Shown here: positions 14,881 to 24,548 of the stretch, one piece after another
Layout of the letters: each line of letters starts with the position of its first letter
Position numbering within the stretch: the stretch's first letter is position 1
Origin: Bacteroidales bacterium
GTDB lineage: Bacteria; Bacteroidota; Bacteroidia; Bacteroidales; UBA932
Direction: 5' to 3'
Length of the DNA stretch: 37,677 nt
NCBI GenBank assembly: GCA_028700975.1
Contig: JAQVRQ010000002.1
Coordinates: forward strand, 7,528 to 45,204
Translations under genes and position numbers: made by a program
Notes under the pieces: generated by a model
The model's database searches: none
Told to the model about the DNA's origin: nothing
What the model saw: only the letters and a program-made list of their open reading frames with translations

Positions 14881-15402
14881 ATGAATCCGTTAGTTAGCAT
14901 TATTATGGGAAGCACCTCAGATATGGGTGTAATGAAACAAGCTGCAGAGTTTTTAAATGAGATGGAGATTCCATTTGAAATTAATGCCTTATCAGCACAC
15001 AGGGTGCCTCAACAGGTGATGGAATTTGCAGGAAATGCAGCATCCAGGGGCGTGAAGGTAATAATAGCAGGAGCAGGAGGAGCAGCTCACCTTCCAGGTG
15101 TGATTGCAGCAATAACTCCACTCCCTGTCATAGGAGTTCCTGTGAACTCTTCAAATTCGATTGACGGCTGGGATTCTGTTCTCTCAATTCTGCAGATGCC
15201 GGCAGGTATTCCTGTTGCTACTGTTGCTCTTGATGGAGCAAAAAATGCAGCAATACTTGCTCTCCAGATACTTGCAACAGGTGACCCTGCAAAGATGGAA
15301 CAGATGGTGAAATTCAAGAGAGATTTAGCTAAAAAGATAGTCAAAGCTAATGAGGAGCTTGATGCTATAACATACAACTTCAAGGTTCCAAGAACTAAAT
15401 AA
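14881..15402 (+). CDS. purE: 5-(carboxyamino)imidazole ribonucleotide mutase
   Basis: This 173-residue protein is class I PurE: IIMGSTSDMGVMKQAAEFLNEM at the N-terminus, the catalytic-region motif SAHRVPQQ, the AGAGGAAHLPGVIAA loop, and a GVPVNSSNSIDGWDSVLSILQMP motif. It converts N5-CAIR to CAIR in de novo purine synthesis. It is transcribed from its own consensus promoter; the next gene starts 34 bases downstream. Confidence 0.96.
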   Translation: MNPLVSIIMGSTSDMGVMKQAAEFLNEMEIPFEINALSAHRVPQQVMEFAGNAASRGVKVIIAGAGGAAHLPGVIAAITPLPVIGVPVNSSNSIDGWDSVLSILQMPAGIPVATVALDGAKNAAILALQILATGDPAKMEQMVKFKRDLAKKIVKANEELDAITYNFKVPRTK

Positions 15403-15436
15403 GATCGAATTAACTTTTAAAAAATGAGGGGGAGAT

Positions 15437-17365
15437 ATGAGGCGAAGGATATTTATCCTGCTCTGCATTTTGTGGAGCAGTTATTTTCATTGTTATGCCC
15501 AGAGAGCGGCAGATCCAATATCTGCGTTACAAAGGGCAGTTCAAAATTTTGAGGAGGAGCTAACCATAGAGGCAATAGAGGATTTTCTTAACAATCCGCT
15601 TAGAATTAATATTGCCTCACTAGTGGAAATGGAGGCATTTCCTCTCTTTACACGCTTTATGGCTGTTTCTCTTTTCGACTACATCAAGAGAAATGGAGCT
15701 GTGCTTTCGATTTACGAACTCTCCGCAATTCCCGGTTTCAATCAAGAGATTGCTGAGTCGCTGTCACCATTTGTTGACCTTTCTGCAGAGAGGCAATTGA
15801 CCATAAAAAATATTTCTAAAATATTGGCAGAGGGCCGCTCTCAAATACTTTTAAGAGGCTCCTTTTACACAAAAAAGCAGGAGGGGTATCTCCCTATTAG
15901 TAAAGAGGAGTTGGAGAAGAGACCAAACAGCAGATATGTTGGTCCACCAGGTAGAGTCTATGGCCAGTATAAGTTTGAAGTTCCAGGTCTCATTAAATTC
16001 TCAGCAACAACAGAAAAGGATCCTGGCGAAAAAATTGGAGATTATCTTGGATTCTCTTTACAAGCGGAGAGGATAGCCTGTTTTAACAGAGTGGTTGCAG
16101 GTGACTTTACTGCAAGATTCGGTCAGGGCTTAGTTTTATGGAATGCACCATCGCTTTTCTCTTCATCAACCTCGTCCTCCCTTATTAAACAAGAGTTTGG
16201 CCTTACATCTTATTCTTCAACTGATGAAAACAGAGCCTTTAGAGGGGTAGGAGTTTCGGCAGGCAGTAAAAGAGGGGTATTATCCATTCTCTTCTCTTCA
16301 AAAAGGGTTGATTCAAGAATTGTTGAAGAGGGTTTTACATCTCTTCTTACCACAGGACTTCACAATACAATAACTACTTTGGAGCGGAGAAAAAACTTAA
16401 CTCTATCCTCTGCTGGAGTTAATTATTCCTATAGTACCGATAGACTCAAGGGGGGAGTTACATTAGCAGCTTTCAAATTTTCGCACCCATATGCGGGCAG
16501 GGACTCCGCTCAAGCAAGACGCCAAGCTCGTTTTGGTAACTTTGGAGGTAATGCTGGACTGGATTTTTATGCACACGTAGGTAATTTTCGTCTTTTTGGA
16601 GAGATTGCATCAGATCTTGCTTTCTCTCCTGCTATGCTTACCGGCATTGTCTGGAAAAGATCATATAATCTGGACATATCATTAGCTGCTAGGTATTATT
16701 CAGATGACTACCTATCACTTTTTGGAGGAGCTCTCTCAAAAAACGGAAAAATGAGAGGAGAGAGAAGAGTTGATGCAATATTGAACTACAGAGGAAACAG
16801 AGGAGCCAATATAAAGGGTTGGTTGTCATATGCCGATGGTAGTAAGGCACCCAGGGCCGGAGCAGAGATTTCCATCCCACTTTCAAAGTCGCTGGAGATG
16901 CTTATCAAAGCCGATTATAGGGAGGAGAGGAGTGCGCTCAGGCTGCAGATGGAGTGGGTGAGTGGTAAGATATTTACATTGGTTGCAAGGGGAGAGGCAA
17001 ACATCGCAGGAGTAAAAGAGAGTATATCTGCAGGATGGATGGCATACGGGGAGCTTATTGCCCTAACCCCATCCGGTAATGCCGGAGCATCGGCCAGAAT
17101 TGCAATATTTAATACCCCCGTTTGGGATAACAGAGTATATGCTTATGAAAGAGATCTGCTATATGGCTTCTCCGTTCCGGCGCTTTATGGAAAAGGGATA
17201 AGATGCTATTTGAATATGCATTTAAGGAGCTTTAAGTGGATGGATATATGGTTAAAAGGAGCTCTATGGCTCTATACAGACCGGGACTATACAGGAGAGG
17301 GCCCCACACGTATGGAGGGACCTTCATCTTTTGAAATTAAGTGGGAGGCCAGGTTTAGATTCTGA
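15437..17365 (+). CDS. HhH-motif protein with predicted outer-membrane beta-barrel
   Basis: This 642-residue protein starts with a signal peptide (residues 1-21, MRRRIFILLCILWSSYFHCYAQ). A helix-hairpin-helix region follows at about 57-114 (RINIASLVEMEAFPLFT... YELSAIPGFNQEIAESL), resembling ComEA-type repeats. From about residue 130 the sequence is rich in alternating aromatic and glycine-containing strands and ends in a terminal Phe (WEARFRF), typical of outer-membrane barrels. Proteins of this shape occur in Bacteroidota and are annotated as helix-hairpin-helix proteins. DNA binding in the periplasm, protein contact, or a role in DNA uptake are possibilities; none is shown. An SD-like GGGGGAG lies just before the ATG. 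Confidence 0.75.
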   Translation: MRRRIFILLCILWSSYFHCYAQRAADPISALQRAVQNFEEELTIEAIEDFLNNPLRINIASLVEMEAFPLFTRFMAVSLFDYIKRNGAVLSIYELSAIPGFNQEIAESLSPFVDLSAERQLTIKNISKILAEGRSQILLRGSFYTKKQEGYLPISKEELEKRPNSRYVGPPGRVYGQYKFEVPGLIKFSATTEKDPGEKIGDYLGFSLQAERIACFNRVVAGDFTARFGQGLVLWNAPSLFSSSTSSSLIKQEFGLTSYSSTDENRAFRGVGVSAGSKRGVLSILFSSKRVDSRIVEEGFTSLLTTGLHNTITTLERRKNLTLSSAGVNYSYSTDRLKGGVTLAAFKFSHPYAGRDSAQARRQARFGNFGGNAGLDFYAHVGNFRLFGEIASDLAFSPAMLTGIVWKRSYNLDISLAARYYSDDYLSLFGGALSKNGKMRGERRVDAILNYRGNRGANIKGWLSYADGSKAPRAGAEISIPLSKSLEMLIKADYREERSALRLQMEWVSGKIFTLVARGEANIAGVKESISAGWMAYGELIALTPSGNAGASARIAIFNTPVWDNRVYAYERDLLYGFSVPALYGKGIRCYLNMHLRSFKWMDIWLKGALWLYTDRDYTGEGPTRMEGPSSFEIKWEARFRF

Positions 17366-17375
17366 CCAACAAATA

Positions 17376-19004
17376 TTAAAGAGGCTTAATACGAATTTTT
17401 TTGCCAGGAAGGATTTTACTACTCTTGGTAAAACCATTAAGTCTCATTATATCATTGAGTGTAACACCATTAAATTTACGTGATATTTCCCATAGAGTAT
17501 CCCCCTTTTTGACAGTGTACAAGAGATAGCCTCCCGAACTTGTCGTTGATGGAGGATTCGCTGAAGCGGTTGTTCTGGATGATGATGGCTCTCCATTTCT
17601 GTATATAACGAGTCTTTGGCCAATTCTTATGTTGCTTCTCACGCTATTCCAGCGCTGAAGGTCAGATAATCTTACTCTATAGCGCTGAGCAATATGACTC
17701 AATGTTTCACCTCTTCTTACTGTATGGTATGTTGCTGTTTGAGTGCTTGCAGATTTAGCTTCATTTAATACAATTGGGTTAAAATAGACTGAGTCCTTGA
17801 AAGTAAAAATTTGCTTTTCGTTATCAACAAATAGTGTAGTGTAGTTGAAAGGGAGCCTTAACAGATATGGTTTGTTGCCACTACCGGGAATAATTTGTTT
17901 TACATATTGTGGATTTAGATCTGCAATATCCTCTTTTGCTATGCCCAGAAGTTCAGAGATCTGACCAAAATGGAGAGGTTTTTTTATCTCAAAGGTGTCA
18001 ACGTGAGCAGGCATTGCTATTTGTCTTGGAGTAATTCCGTGATCTTTGTAGTAAGCAAGTGTGTATAGTGCAGCTACAAATGAGGGCACGTAGCCACGTG
18101 TCTCTCTTGGCAGATATGGATAAATAGTCCAGAAGTCCCTTGAGCCACCAGCTCTTCTTATTGCTTTGTTAACATTTCCTGCTCCGCAATTATATGAAGC
18201 AATTGCTAAAGACCAATCTCCAAAAATGGTGTATGCATCCTTCAGATATTTTGCAGCAGCGTGAGAAGAGGCAACAGGATCCAGCCTTTCATCTACATAA
18301 GATGTAATTTCAAGATCGTATTGTCTTGCGGTTCTATACATAAACTGCCAGATACCCCTTGCATTTACTCTAGATGTAGCAACAGGATTAAGAGCAGACT
18401 CAATTATTGCCATTGCCTTAAGTTCTTTAGGCATATCGTGCTCATCAAAAATCTCTTCAAAAATTGGAAGATAGTAACTTGATAGTCCAAGTATAAGGTC
18501 AATTTTATTAGGAATTCTCTGGGTATAATAGATTATGTGGTTCTTAATAATATTGTTGTAAGGAAGAGGGATAAAAGAATTTATAGCCTTTAATCTCTTT
18601 ATTAAAACAGAATCCGGCGTGTCAGATGTAAGATTATCAGTCTCAAGGTTAACAGATATTCCCTCATCAAGTGTAAGGCTTCTCTGAACATACCATAAAT
18701 TAAGCAGTGAGTCTGTATTTGCTGAAGGATCCAAAAGATCCTCGGTCTCAAAAAAGCTTATGCCTCCAGGATTGATTGTATCATTTTCGCTTATTGTGTC
18801 AGCAAAAGGGATTGAATTGTGTTCAATCTCTCTTTGAAGAGAGTCTACCCGGAAACGAAGAATCTCAATCTCCTTCTCCATATTTGCTCTGGTAGGCCTA
18901 CTTCTTTTAAAAAGCTGAGCATCTGCTTGAACAGGTGAGAAAATAAGTGATGTTGACAATAAAGCCATCACGGCAGTAAATTTAAGTCTGTAGGTCATTT
19001 TCAT
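17376..19004 (-). CDS. mltD: Membrane-bound lytic murein transglycosylase, MltD-like
   Basis: This 542-residue exported enzyme has a signal peptide (1-30), a short coiled-coil stretch (NMEKEIEILRFRVDSLQREIEHN), and an SLT domain around 180-330 with catalytic Glu202 (IIESALNP), the ARGIWQFM motif and the YNCGAGNVNKAI motif. Two LysM peptidoglycan-binding repeats follow, one near 430-472 (HTVRRGETLSHIAQRY) and one at the C-terminus (YTVKKGDTLWEISRKF). It cleaves peptidoglycan glycan strands. It is the last gene after parA-parB-DUF5683, 4 bases from the DUF5683 gene. Confidence 0.92.
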   Translation of the reverse strand: MKMTYRLKFTAVMALLSTSLIFSPVQADAQLFKRSRPTRANMEKEIEILRFRVDSLQREIEHNSIPFADTISENDTINPGGISFFETEDLLDPSANTDSLLNLWYVQRSLTLDEGISVNLETDNLTSDTPDSVLIKRLKAINSFIPLPYNNIIKNHIIYYTQRIPNKIDLILGLSSYYLPIFEEIFDEHDMPKELKAMAIIESALNPVATSRVNARGIWQFMYRTARQYDLEITSYVDERLDPVASSHAAAKYLKDAYTIFGDWSLAIASYNCGAGNVNKAIRRAGGSRDFWTIYPYLPRETRGYVPSFVAALYTLAYYKDHGITPRQIAMPAHVDTFEIKKPLHFGQISELLGIAKEDIADLNPQYVKQIIPGSGNKPYLLRLPFNYTTLFVDNEKQIFTFKDSVYFNPIVLNEAKSASTQTATYHTVRRGETLSHIAQRYRVRLSDLQRWNSVRSNIRIGQRLVIYRNGEPSSSRTTASANPPSTTSSGGYLLYTVKKGDTLWEISRKFNGVTLNDIMRLNGFTKSSKILPGKKIRIKPL

Positions 19005-19008
19005 TTTT

Positions 19009-19923
19009 TTAGAATCTGATGTTTAGTGACAAACCCAGTGAGGGTGCCGTGTTTTTTGCAATTCTGTAATCCAATGGTTCAATTACTACCGGAGAAATTG
19101 AAGCTGAAATGTCGTCGCTCATATCAAAATCCTGAAGGTGAGCAAATACATTGGCATCTATTACATTTAGGGCGTATACTATTACACCGGCAAGTATTGA
19201 ATAATCTCGGTAGCGTCTGTAAGTATCTCTGTAATACTTAAGTGTCTCTGGGCTGGCGCTTCCGGTATAACCCGATTCTGGAGTGGAAGCAAGGTTATGA
19301 AGGTTCTTATAATATCTATACTGGTAGTTGTTACTTGATATAAAATACCCCACAGTGATAAATCCACCATATATTATTGGAATCTTCCAATAGTCCCCAT
19401 TGTATGCCTGTCCAAGGCCAGGCAACATTGCAGAGTAAATTGATGCTCTTGCAGGAAGGACCGGTTTGTCATATTTAAAGGATACCGCCCCATCCAATAC
19501 TCCGCCCCACCAAGTAAATGCTGCAGCAGCGTAAAAAAGAGTCCTCTGCAATTTATATCTACTATCTCCACTCTTGTGATAAAGATTATTATTGTGAATA
19601 CCCCCATATGTAAATCCCAGTATACCACCATATAGCACGGGTAGTTTCCAGTAGTCTTTGTTGTAGATTTGGGCACTCCCCGGTAAAATTAAAGAGCCTA
19701 CCCATAGTCTTGAAAGGTTAAGGGTATCTTTACCTGCTAAGCTTCTGAAATATCTTTTTAGAGTATATTCCGGGGGGCGATACTTCCCCTCTTCATCAAT
19801 TTGCTCGTTCTGGTTTGTTTGAGTGCTGCCTGGAGGACCGGTCCTTGTCATATTGCCAACAAATTGCCCTCTCGCATAGAGTGATAGCATTGAAAGCAAT
19901 ATGATAGTGAAAGTTTTACGCAC
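19009..19923 (-). CDS. DUF5683 domain protein
   Basis: This 304-residue protein begins with a signal peptide (MRKTFTIILLSMLSLYARGQ). It contains an internal duplication: PGSAQIYNKDYWKLP at residue 81 and PGLGQAYNGDYWKIP at residue 168, each followed by (V/I)(L/I)YGG and hydrophobic segments, suggesting two similar membrane hairpins. The family (DUF5683) is typical of Bacteroidota and is often encoded next to parB and mltD; its function is unknown. Spacing is 12 bases from parB and 4 from mltD, so it is almost certainly cotranscribed. A role linking chromosome segregation and envelope growth is only contextual. Confidence 0.78.
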   Translation of the reverse strand: MRKTFTIILLSMLSLYARGQFVGNMTRTGPPGSTQTNQNEQIDEEGKYRPPEYTLKRYFRSLAGKDTLNLSRLWVGSLILPGSAQIYNKDYWKLPVLYGGILGFTYGGIHNNNLYHKSGDSRYKLQRTLFYAAAAFTWWGGVLDGAVSFKYDKPVLPARASIYSAMLPGLGQAYNGDYWKIPIIYGGFITVGYFISSNNYQYRYYKNLHNLASTPESGYTGSASPETLKYYRDTYRRYRDYSILAGVIVYALNVIDANVFAHLQDFDMSDDISASISPVVIEPLDYRIAKNTAPSLGLSLNIRF

Positions 19924-19935
19924 AGCATTGCAAAT

Positions 19936-20835
19936 CTATTGGTTTATTTTTTCTAGAGCTTCTCGAAAATCATCAATCTCTTTTTCGTTATTGAATCTGA
20001 TTGTAAGAGATCCACCAGTTCCATCTCCCTTCTTGATAGAGATATTGTTATTAAAATATTTGCCTACAAGTTCTATTACACGGAAACAGGAATCACTTAA
20101 TTCATTGTTAGGCTCTTCTCCTCTTTTCTCCTCTTTAGCCCCAGCTATTTTTTTAACTCTCTCCTCTACAGCTCTAACAGATAGGTCTCTCTCTACTATT
20201 AGATTGCAAATTTTCAACTGTTTTGAAGAGCTATCTAGAGATAGCAGAGCCTTAGCGTGACCCATTGTAATCTTTCCAGCCCTTATTGCAAGTTGAATCT
20301 CGGCAGGTAATTTTAGGAGTCTTAAATAATTGGTTACAGTTGCCCTCTTTTTGCCCACTCTCTCTGCCATCTCCTCCTGAGTAAGGGTGCACTCCTCTAT
20401 TAACCTTTGAAAGCTGAGCGCTATTTCAATTGAATCTAAGTTTTCTCTCTGAATATTCTCTACAATAGCCATCTCAAGCATACCTTGATCATCAGCTTTT
20501 CTGATGTATGCAGGAATAGTTTTTAATCCGGCAAGCTGAGAGGCTCTGAATCGTCTCTCGCCACTTATTATTTGATAATTGCCTGTATCTGTTAGTCTTA
20601 CTGTTATGGGTTGAATTAGTCCGAGCAATTTTATTGATTCCGCTAACTCATCAAGAGCCTCCTGATCAAATGTGCTTCTGGGTTGGTATGGATTAGCGAC
20701 AATATTTTCGATGGAAATTTCAGAAATGGATGCTGCACCCGGCTCCCCCTCACTACTTGAGGGCCTGTTAAAATTTACATTATTAGCATCAGATATCAGA
20801 GCACCAAGTCCTCTTCCCAAAGCAGATTTTTTCAT
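19936..20835 (-). CDS. parB: Chromosome partitioning protein ParB
   Basis: This 299-residue protein has the N-terminal ALGRGLGALI motif for ParA contact, the ParB/Srx CTPase fold with ENIVANPYQPR and ISGERRFRASQLAG (the GERRFRA CTP-binding motif), and a central HTH with LTQEEMAERVGKKRATVTNYLRLLKLP. The C-terminal dimerisation domain follows a charged linker. It loads at parS and slides on DNA; I saw no parS-like palindrome in this window. It starts 8 bases after parA. Confidence 0.95.
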   Translation of the reverse strand: MKKSALGRGLGALISDANNVNFNRPSSSEGEPGAASISEISIENIVANPYQPRSTFDQEALDELAESIKLLGLIQPITVRLTDTGNYQIISGERRFRASQLAGLKTIPAYIRKADDQGMLEMAIVENIQRENLDSIEIALSFQRLIEECTLTQEEMAERVGKKRATVTNYLRLLKLPAEIQLAIRAGKITMGHAKALLSLDSSSKQLKICNLIVERDLSVRAVEERVKKIAGAKEEKRGEEPNNELSDSCFRVIELVGKYFNNNISIKKGDGTGGSLTIRFNNEKEIDDFREALEKINQ

Positions 20836-20843
20836 TTCAATTA

Positions 20844-21614
20844 TTACTTTGAATTCTTTTTAACAATCTCCTTTGCCAAGTTAAGATAGTTGTTTGCCCC
20901 GGCAGATATTGCATCGTGCAAAATTACCGGTTTGCCAAATGAAGGGGCCTCCTGAAGTCTTACATTTCTTTGAATAACAGTGCCAAAGACCATCTCTCCA
21001 AAATGACTTCTAACCTCGTCTGCCACCTGGTTTGCGTGTCTTAACCTTCCGTCAAACATAGTAAGGAGAAAACCCTCAATTTGTAAGGTTGTATTTAGTC
21101 TGTTCTGAACGAGCTTTATAGTGTTCAGCAGTTTTCCCAGCCCCTCAAGTGCAAAATATTCACACTGAACAGGTATGAGAACTGTGTCTGCAGCAGTAAG
21201 GGCATTAATTGTTATTACTCCAAGTGAAGGAGAGCAATCAATAATTATATAGTCGTAATCATCTTTTACCTTTTCAAGGGACTTTTTGAGAACAAGCTCC
21301 CTCTCCGGAACATTTAGGATTTCAATCTCTGCCCCAACAAGGTTGATGTGAGAGGGGACAATCTTTAGACCCGGGATTGCTGTCTCAAGCGTAATTGAGG
21401 AGATCTCTTCCTTCCCTATAAGAACCTCGTATAGTGTCTTTTTTGAACCTGAATCAGGATCAAAGTTGAGCCCTGAAGTAGAGTTTGCTTGGGGATCTGC
21501 GTCTACAAGCAGAGCCCTTTTTTCCAGAACAGCAAGCGAGGCTGCAAGATTAATTGCTGTTGTAGTTTTCCCAACTCCCCCCTTCTGGTTTGCTATAGCT
21601 ATTATCTTTCCCAT
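20844..21614 (-). CDS. parA: Chromosome partitioning ATPase ParA (Soj)
   Basis: This 256-residue deviant Walker ATPase has [14 protein letters not shown] at residues 11-24, with the signature Lys12-type lysine pattern and the catalytic Lys, [12 protein letters not shown] (Walker A') and [21 protein letters not shown] (Walker B). No N-terminal HTH is present, so it is a chromosomal Soj-type ParA (type Ib-like length). It is the first gene of parA-parB-DUF5683-mltD and has a candidate -7 element in the gap to priA. Confidence 0.95.
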   Translation of the reverse strand: MGKIIAIANQKGGVGKTTTAINLAASLAVLEKRALLVDADPQANSTSGLNFDPDSGSKKTLYEVLIGKEEISSITLETAIPGLKIVPSHINLVGAEIEILNVPERELVLKKSLEKVKDDYDYIIIDCSPSLGVITINALTAADTVLIPVQCEYFALEGLGKLLNTIKLVQNRLNTTLQIEGFLLTMFDGRLRHANQVADEVRSHFGEMVFGTVIQRNVRLQEAPSFGKPVILHDAISAGANNYLNLAKEIVKKNSK

Positions 21615-21648
21615 ATAAGTCTTATCAGAATTCCGTTACGTCAATCCG

Positions 21649-21656
21649 CAAATTTA
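21649..21656 (-). promoter_or_regulatory. -7 promoter element of the parAB operon
   Basis: Minus-strand TAAATTTG matches TAnnTTTG, ends 34 bases before the parA start and lies in the 58-base gap after priA. No clear -33 element at normal spacing. Confidence 0.4.
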
Positions 21657-21672
21657 CAAAATCTTTTTTATT

Positions 21673-23667
21673 TTATTGGGGGTCAACATCAGGTACAACT
21701 GTTACCCCTGAAATTTTTTTCTCAACTTCAATAGCAATAGTGCTAATCCATCTCTTGGCTAAACTATTACCAGATCTTGGTAACTTAATCCAGAAGTGAG
21801 ATATAAATTCACCCCTAATTCTATCAACAACTGGAATAAAAGGGCCACTTGTTTCCGCTCCCTTAAGCAGGTTTAACTTTTGCTCAAGAACATTTGAAGC
21901 CTCATTTACTCTTAATTTATCACCCCCCCTTACAGTTAATCTTATCATTCTCACAAATGGAGGATAACCAAACTCCTGCCTCTCTTTAAGCTGATCATAG
22001 AGCCTCTTGTCTCCCTCCTGAAAAGAGGAGTAAACCGGATGGCTTCCAAGAGAACTTTGAACAATAATTTTCCCCCTTTTTTCTCCCCTTCCGGCTCTTC
22101 CTGATAGTTGTTCAAGAAGTTGGTATGCCCTTTCATTTGCCCTGAAGTCATCAATGGCAAGCATAGAGTCCGCATTAATTATTACAACTAGGGACAAGCC
22201 TTTGAAATCAAAACCCTTGCTTATCATTTGAGTCCCTACAAGAATATCAATTTTTCCGGATGCAAAATCTTTAAGCATTCTCTTCTCTTCGCTTTTCTTT
22301 CCGGTGGTTTCGGCATCAAACCTCTCGACAACTGCATCTGGAAAAATTTCGGCAATTTTCTCCGCGACCATCTCTGTCCCGGACCCCTTCTCAGTAAGAG
22401 ATCCCTTTCCGCAATTTGAGCAAACAAGATTGAACGGAATATGAAAATCGCAATAGTGGCAACAAAGCTCCTTTTTATTCTTATGGTAACTCAACGAAGT
22501 GTTGCAGTGGGAGCAAAGAGGAATATATCCACACTCCTCACACTGAACCATTGGAGAGTATGATCTTCTGTTGCGAAATATCAGCACCTGCTCATTAAGC
22601 AAAAGCCTGTTCTCAATCTCTTTAAGCACTATGGCTGAGAAGAGCCCTTTAAGTCTTCCAGCTTTTCGCTCTTTGATAATATCCAAAATTTCAACCTCAG
22701 GATGCTCAGCTCCGTGATATCTCTCATTCAACCTGACCAGCCTATATCTTCCGGAATTAGAATTGTATATGGATTCAAAAGATGGGGTTGCGCTGCCTAA
22801 CAGCACGTTAGATTTAAATATCCCTGCAAGAACAATTGCCGCATCTCTCCCCTGATACCTTGGAGATGGTTCGGACTGCTTATACGAGGAGTCGTGCTCT
22901 TCATCAATGATTATAAGATCCAGCTTAGAAAAAGGGAGAAAAAGTGATGATCTCAATCCAAGAATCAAGAGACCGTTTCCAGACCCGGCATCAGCAACCC
23001 TCTGTGCAGTGTCCCGTCGTGATGCAGGAGTCATTGCAGAGTGAAATGTGACAAGTTTTTCTCCAAATACTTTACCCAATCTCTCCTCAAGCTGTCGGCT
23101 TAAAGCAATCTCAGGGACCATATAGAGTACAACACCTCCTTTGTTCACAACCTCCTGCGACAAACTCATATAGATCTCTGTCTTGCCTGATCCGGTTACC
23201 CCAGCGAGTAGAGCCGGTTTTTGCTCTTTAAAGCTCTTCTCAATCTCGTTTTTTGCTCTCTGTTGCTCCATCGAAAGCGTAAAATCACCTCCAACTGAAG
23301 CGACTCTTTTTTTTACTCTTGAGGCCTTTACCGAAACAAGTGGAAAGTTCCCGGAAGCAGCTCTGCAAACTTCCCCCATTGTACACATATAGTAATCTGC
23401 CAACCACTCCCAGAAGCGAAAATGTTCATCCAGGGCACTGAAGCCATCAACAATTTCAATAATCTCGCTTACTTTTCCTTTGTAACTCCCACAATTGTCA
23501 TCAATAGACGATACTATAGCTAAGTACTCCCTTCCGGAGAATTTAACCTTTACCCTACAACCCCTTTTAATAGATGGTGAAAGATGCTCAGGAACAAGAT
23601 AGGAGATATCAATTCTGAGCTTAAGAGGAAGAATTACCTTTGCATATATGTTTTTTTGTAAAGACAT
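21673..23667 (-). CDS. priA: Primosomal protein N' (PriA helicase)
   Basis: This 664-residue replication-restart helicase has an N-terminal 3'-DNA-binding domain, then helicase motifs: Walker A GVTGSGKTEIYMSL, DEEH in IIDEEHDSSYKQSEPSPRYQGRD, and GSATPSFES. Eight zinc-binding cysteines occur in CEECGYIPLCSHC and CCHYCDFH...CSNCG. Motifs V and VI (VGTQMISKGFDFKGL; QLLEQLSGRAGRG) follow. It is shorter than E. coli PriA (732) and many Bacteroidota homologues, mainly in inter-motif loops; nothing essential seems missing. Its start overlaps the ispH stop by one base. Confidence 0.94.
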   Translation of the reverse strand: MSLQKNIYAKVILPLKLRIDISYLVPEHLSPSIKRGCRVKVKFSGREYLAIVSSIDDNCGSYKGKVSEIIEIVDGFSALDEHFRFWEWLADYYMCTMGEVCRAASGNFPLVSVKASRVKKRVASVGGDFTLSMEQQRAKNEIEKSFKEQKPALLAGVTGSGKTEIYMSLSQEVVNKGGVVLYMVPEIALSRQLEERLGKVFGEKLVTFHSAMTPASRRDTAQRVADAGSGNGLLILGLRSSLFLPFSKLDLIIIDEEHDSSYKQSEPSPRYQGRDAAIVLAGIFKSNVLLGSATPSFESIYNSNSGRYRLVRLNERYHGAEHPEVEILDIIKERKAGRLKGLFSAIVLKEIENRLLLNEQVLIFRNRRSYSPMVQCEECGYIPLCSHCNTSLSYHKNKKELCCHYCDFHIPFNLVCSNCGKGSLTEKGSGTEMVAEKIAEIFPDAVVERFDAETTGKKSEEKRMLKDFASGKIDILVGTQMISKGFDFKGLSLVVIINADSMLAIDDFRANERAYQLLEQLSGRAGRGEKRGKIIVQSSLGSHPVYSSFQEGDKRLYDQLKERQEFGYPPFVRMIRLTVRGGDKLRVNEASNVLEQKLNLLKGAETSGPFIPVVDRIRGEFISHFWIKLPRSGNSLAKRWISTIAIEVEKKISGVTVVPDVDPQ

Positions 23668-24548
23668 TAAGGAAAGAGTTGTCTCAAGTAATGGGCAACA
23701 TCTTCAAGCAACCATTTTGGTGTTGAGGTAGCTCCGCAAATCCCAACGCTATCTCCCTCTTTAAACCAAGAGAGTTCAATCTCTTCAGTTGTCTCAATTT
23801 TGTAACTTCTGGGATTCTCCCTTAGACACACATCAAACAGTATCTTTCCGTTTGAACTCTCTCTTCCACTAACAAAAATTATTATTGAGTGATCTTTTGA
23901 AAACTCTTTTAGACGAGGGTGCCTAGAAGATACCTGTCCGCAAGTAGTATTGAATATTTTAAATTTGTCAACAGGGCCATTCTGATCAACTATTCTGCTT
24001 CTGATAGCATTGCAAACCTGTTTGTATATCTCTGGATCTTTAGTAGTCTGAGAAAATATATATATAGGACGAGAGAAGTCTAACCTCTCAATATCGTCAA
24101 TAGTCTCAATTACGGTAGCATCTCCATCTACCTGTCCAACCAGTCCGTTAACCTCTGCATGACCAACTTTGCCGAATATAACAAGCTGACCATTAATTGT
24201 TTTAAGATCTCTGTAGTTGTTCTTAACCCTCTCCTGAAGCTTTAAAACAACGGGACAGGTACAATCAATTATTTTAAGATTGTTCTCCTCTGCAAGTCTG
24301 TAGCTGGATGGCGGCTCTCCGTGTGCACGAATGAAGACAACGCTGTCTTTCATTGCAGACATCTGTTTATAATCAATTGTCTTTAAGCCCTTCTCCTTAA
24401 GTCTGGATATCTCGGTGTTATTGTGTACAATAGATCCAAGTGAGTGAAGTTCACTACTCTTTTCAAGATATTTTTCAGCCTGCTCAATTGCCCTAACCAC
24501 TCCATAACAGAATCCGGAGTGAGTATCTATGTCAATAGAGATTTTCAT
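23667..24548 (-). CDS. ispH: 4-hydroxy-3-methylbut-2-enyl diphosphate reductase
   Basis: This 293-residue Fe-S enzyme catalyses the last step of the MEP isoprenoid pathway. The cluster cysteines appear in GFCYGV, DCTCPVV and NTTCGQVSSRH, and HNNTEISRL, IRAHGEP, GHAEVNGLVGQ and SGRESSNGK segments match the family. It is one of a tight minus-strand set: the cmk stop overlaps its ATG (4 bases), and its own stop overlaps the priA start by one base. Confidence 0.95.
   Translation of the reverse strand: MKISIDIDTHSGFCYGVVRAIEQAEKYLEKSSELHSLGSIVHNNTEISRLKEKGLKTIDYKQMSAMKDSVVFIRAHGEPPSSYRLAEENNLKIIDCTCPVVLKLQERVKNNYRDLKTINGQLVIFGKVGHAEVNGLVGQVDGDATVIETIDDIERLDFSRPIYIFSQTTKDPEIYKQVCNAIRSRIVDQNGPVDKFKIFNTTCGQVSSRHPRLKEFSKDHSIIIFVSGRESSNGKILFDVCLRENPRSYKIETTEEIELSWFKEGDSVGICGATSTPKWLLEDVAHYLRQLFP

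Noticed and set aside
17374..17391. TATTAA/TTAATA inverted repeat followed by a T-run between the HhH-barrel gene and mltD
   Set aside because: The stem is six A-T pairs with a 6-base loop, too weak to call a terminator.
18080..18110. CACGTG-containing stretch as a parS site near parB
   Set aside because: Only the six-base core occurs, without the flanking symmetrical GTTTC/GAAAC or GTTCC/GGAAC arms of parS, and it lies within mltD.
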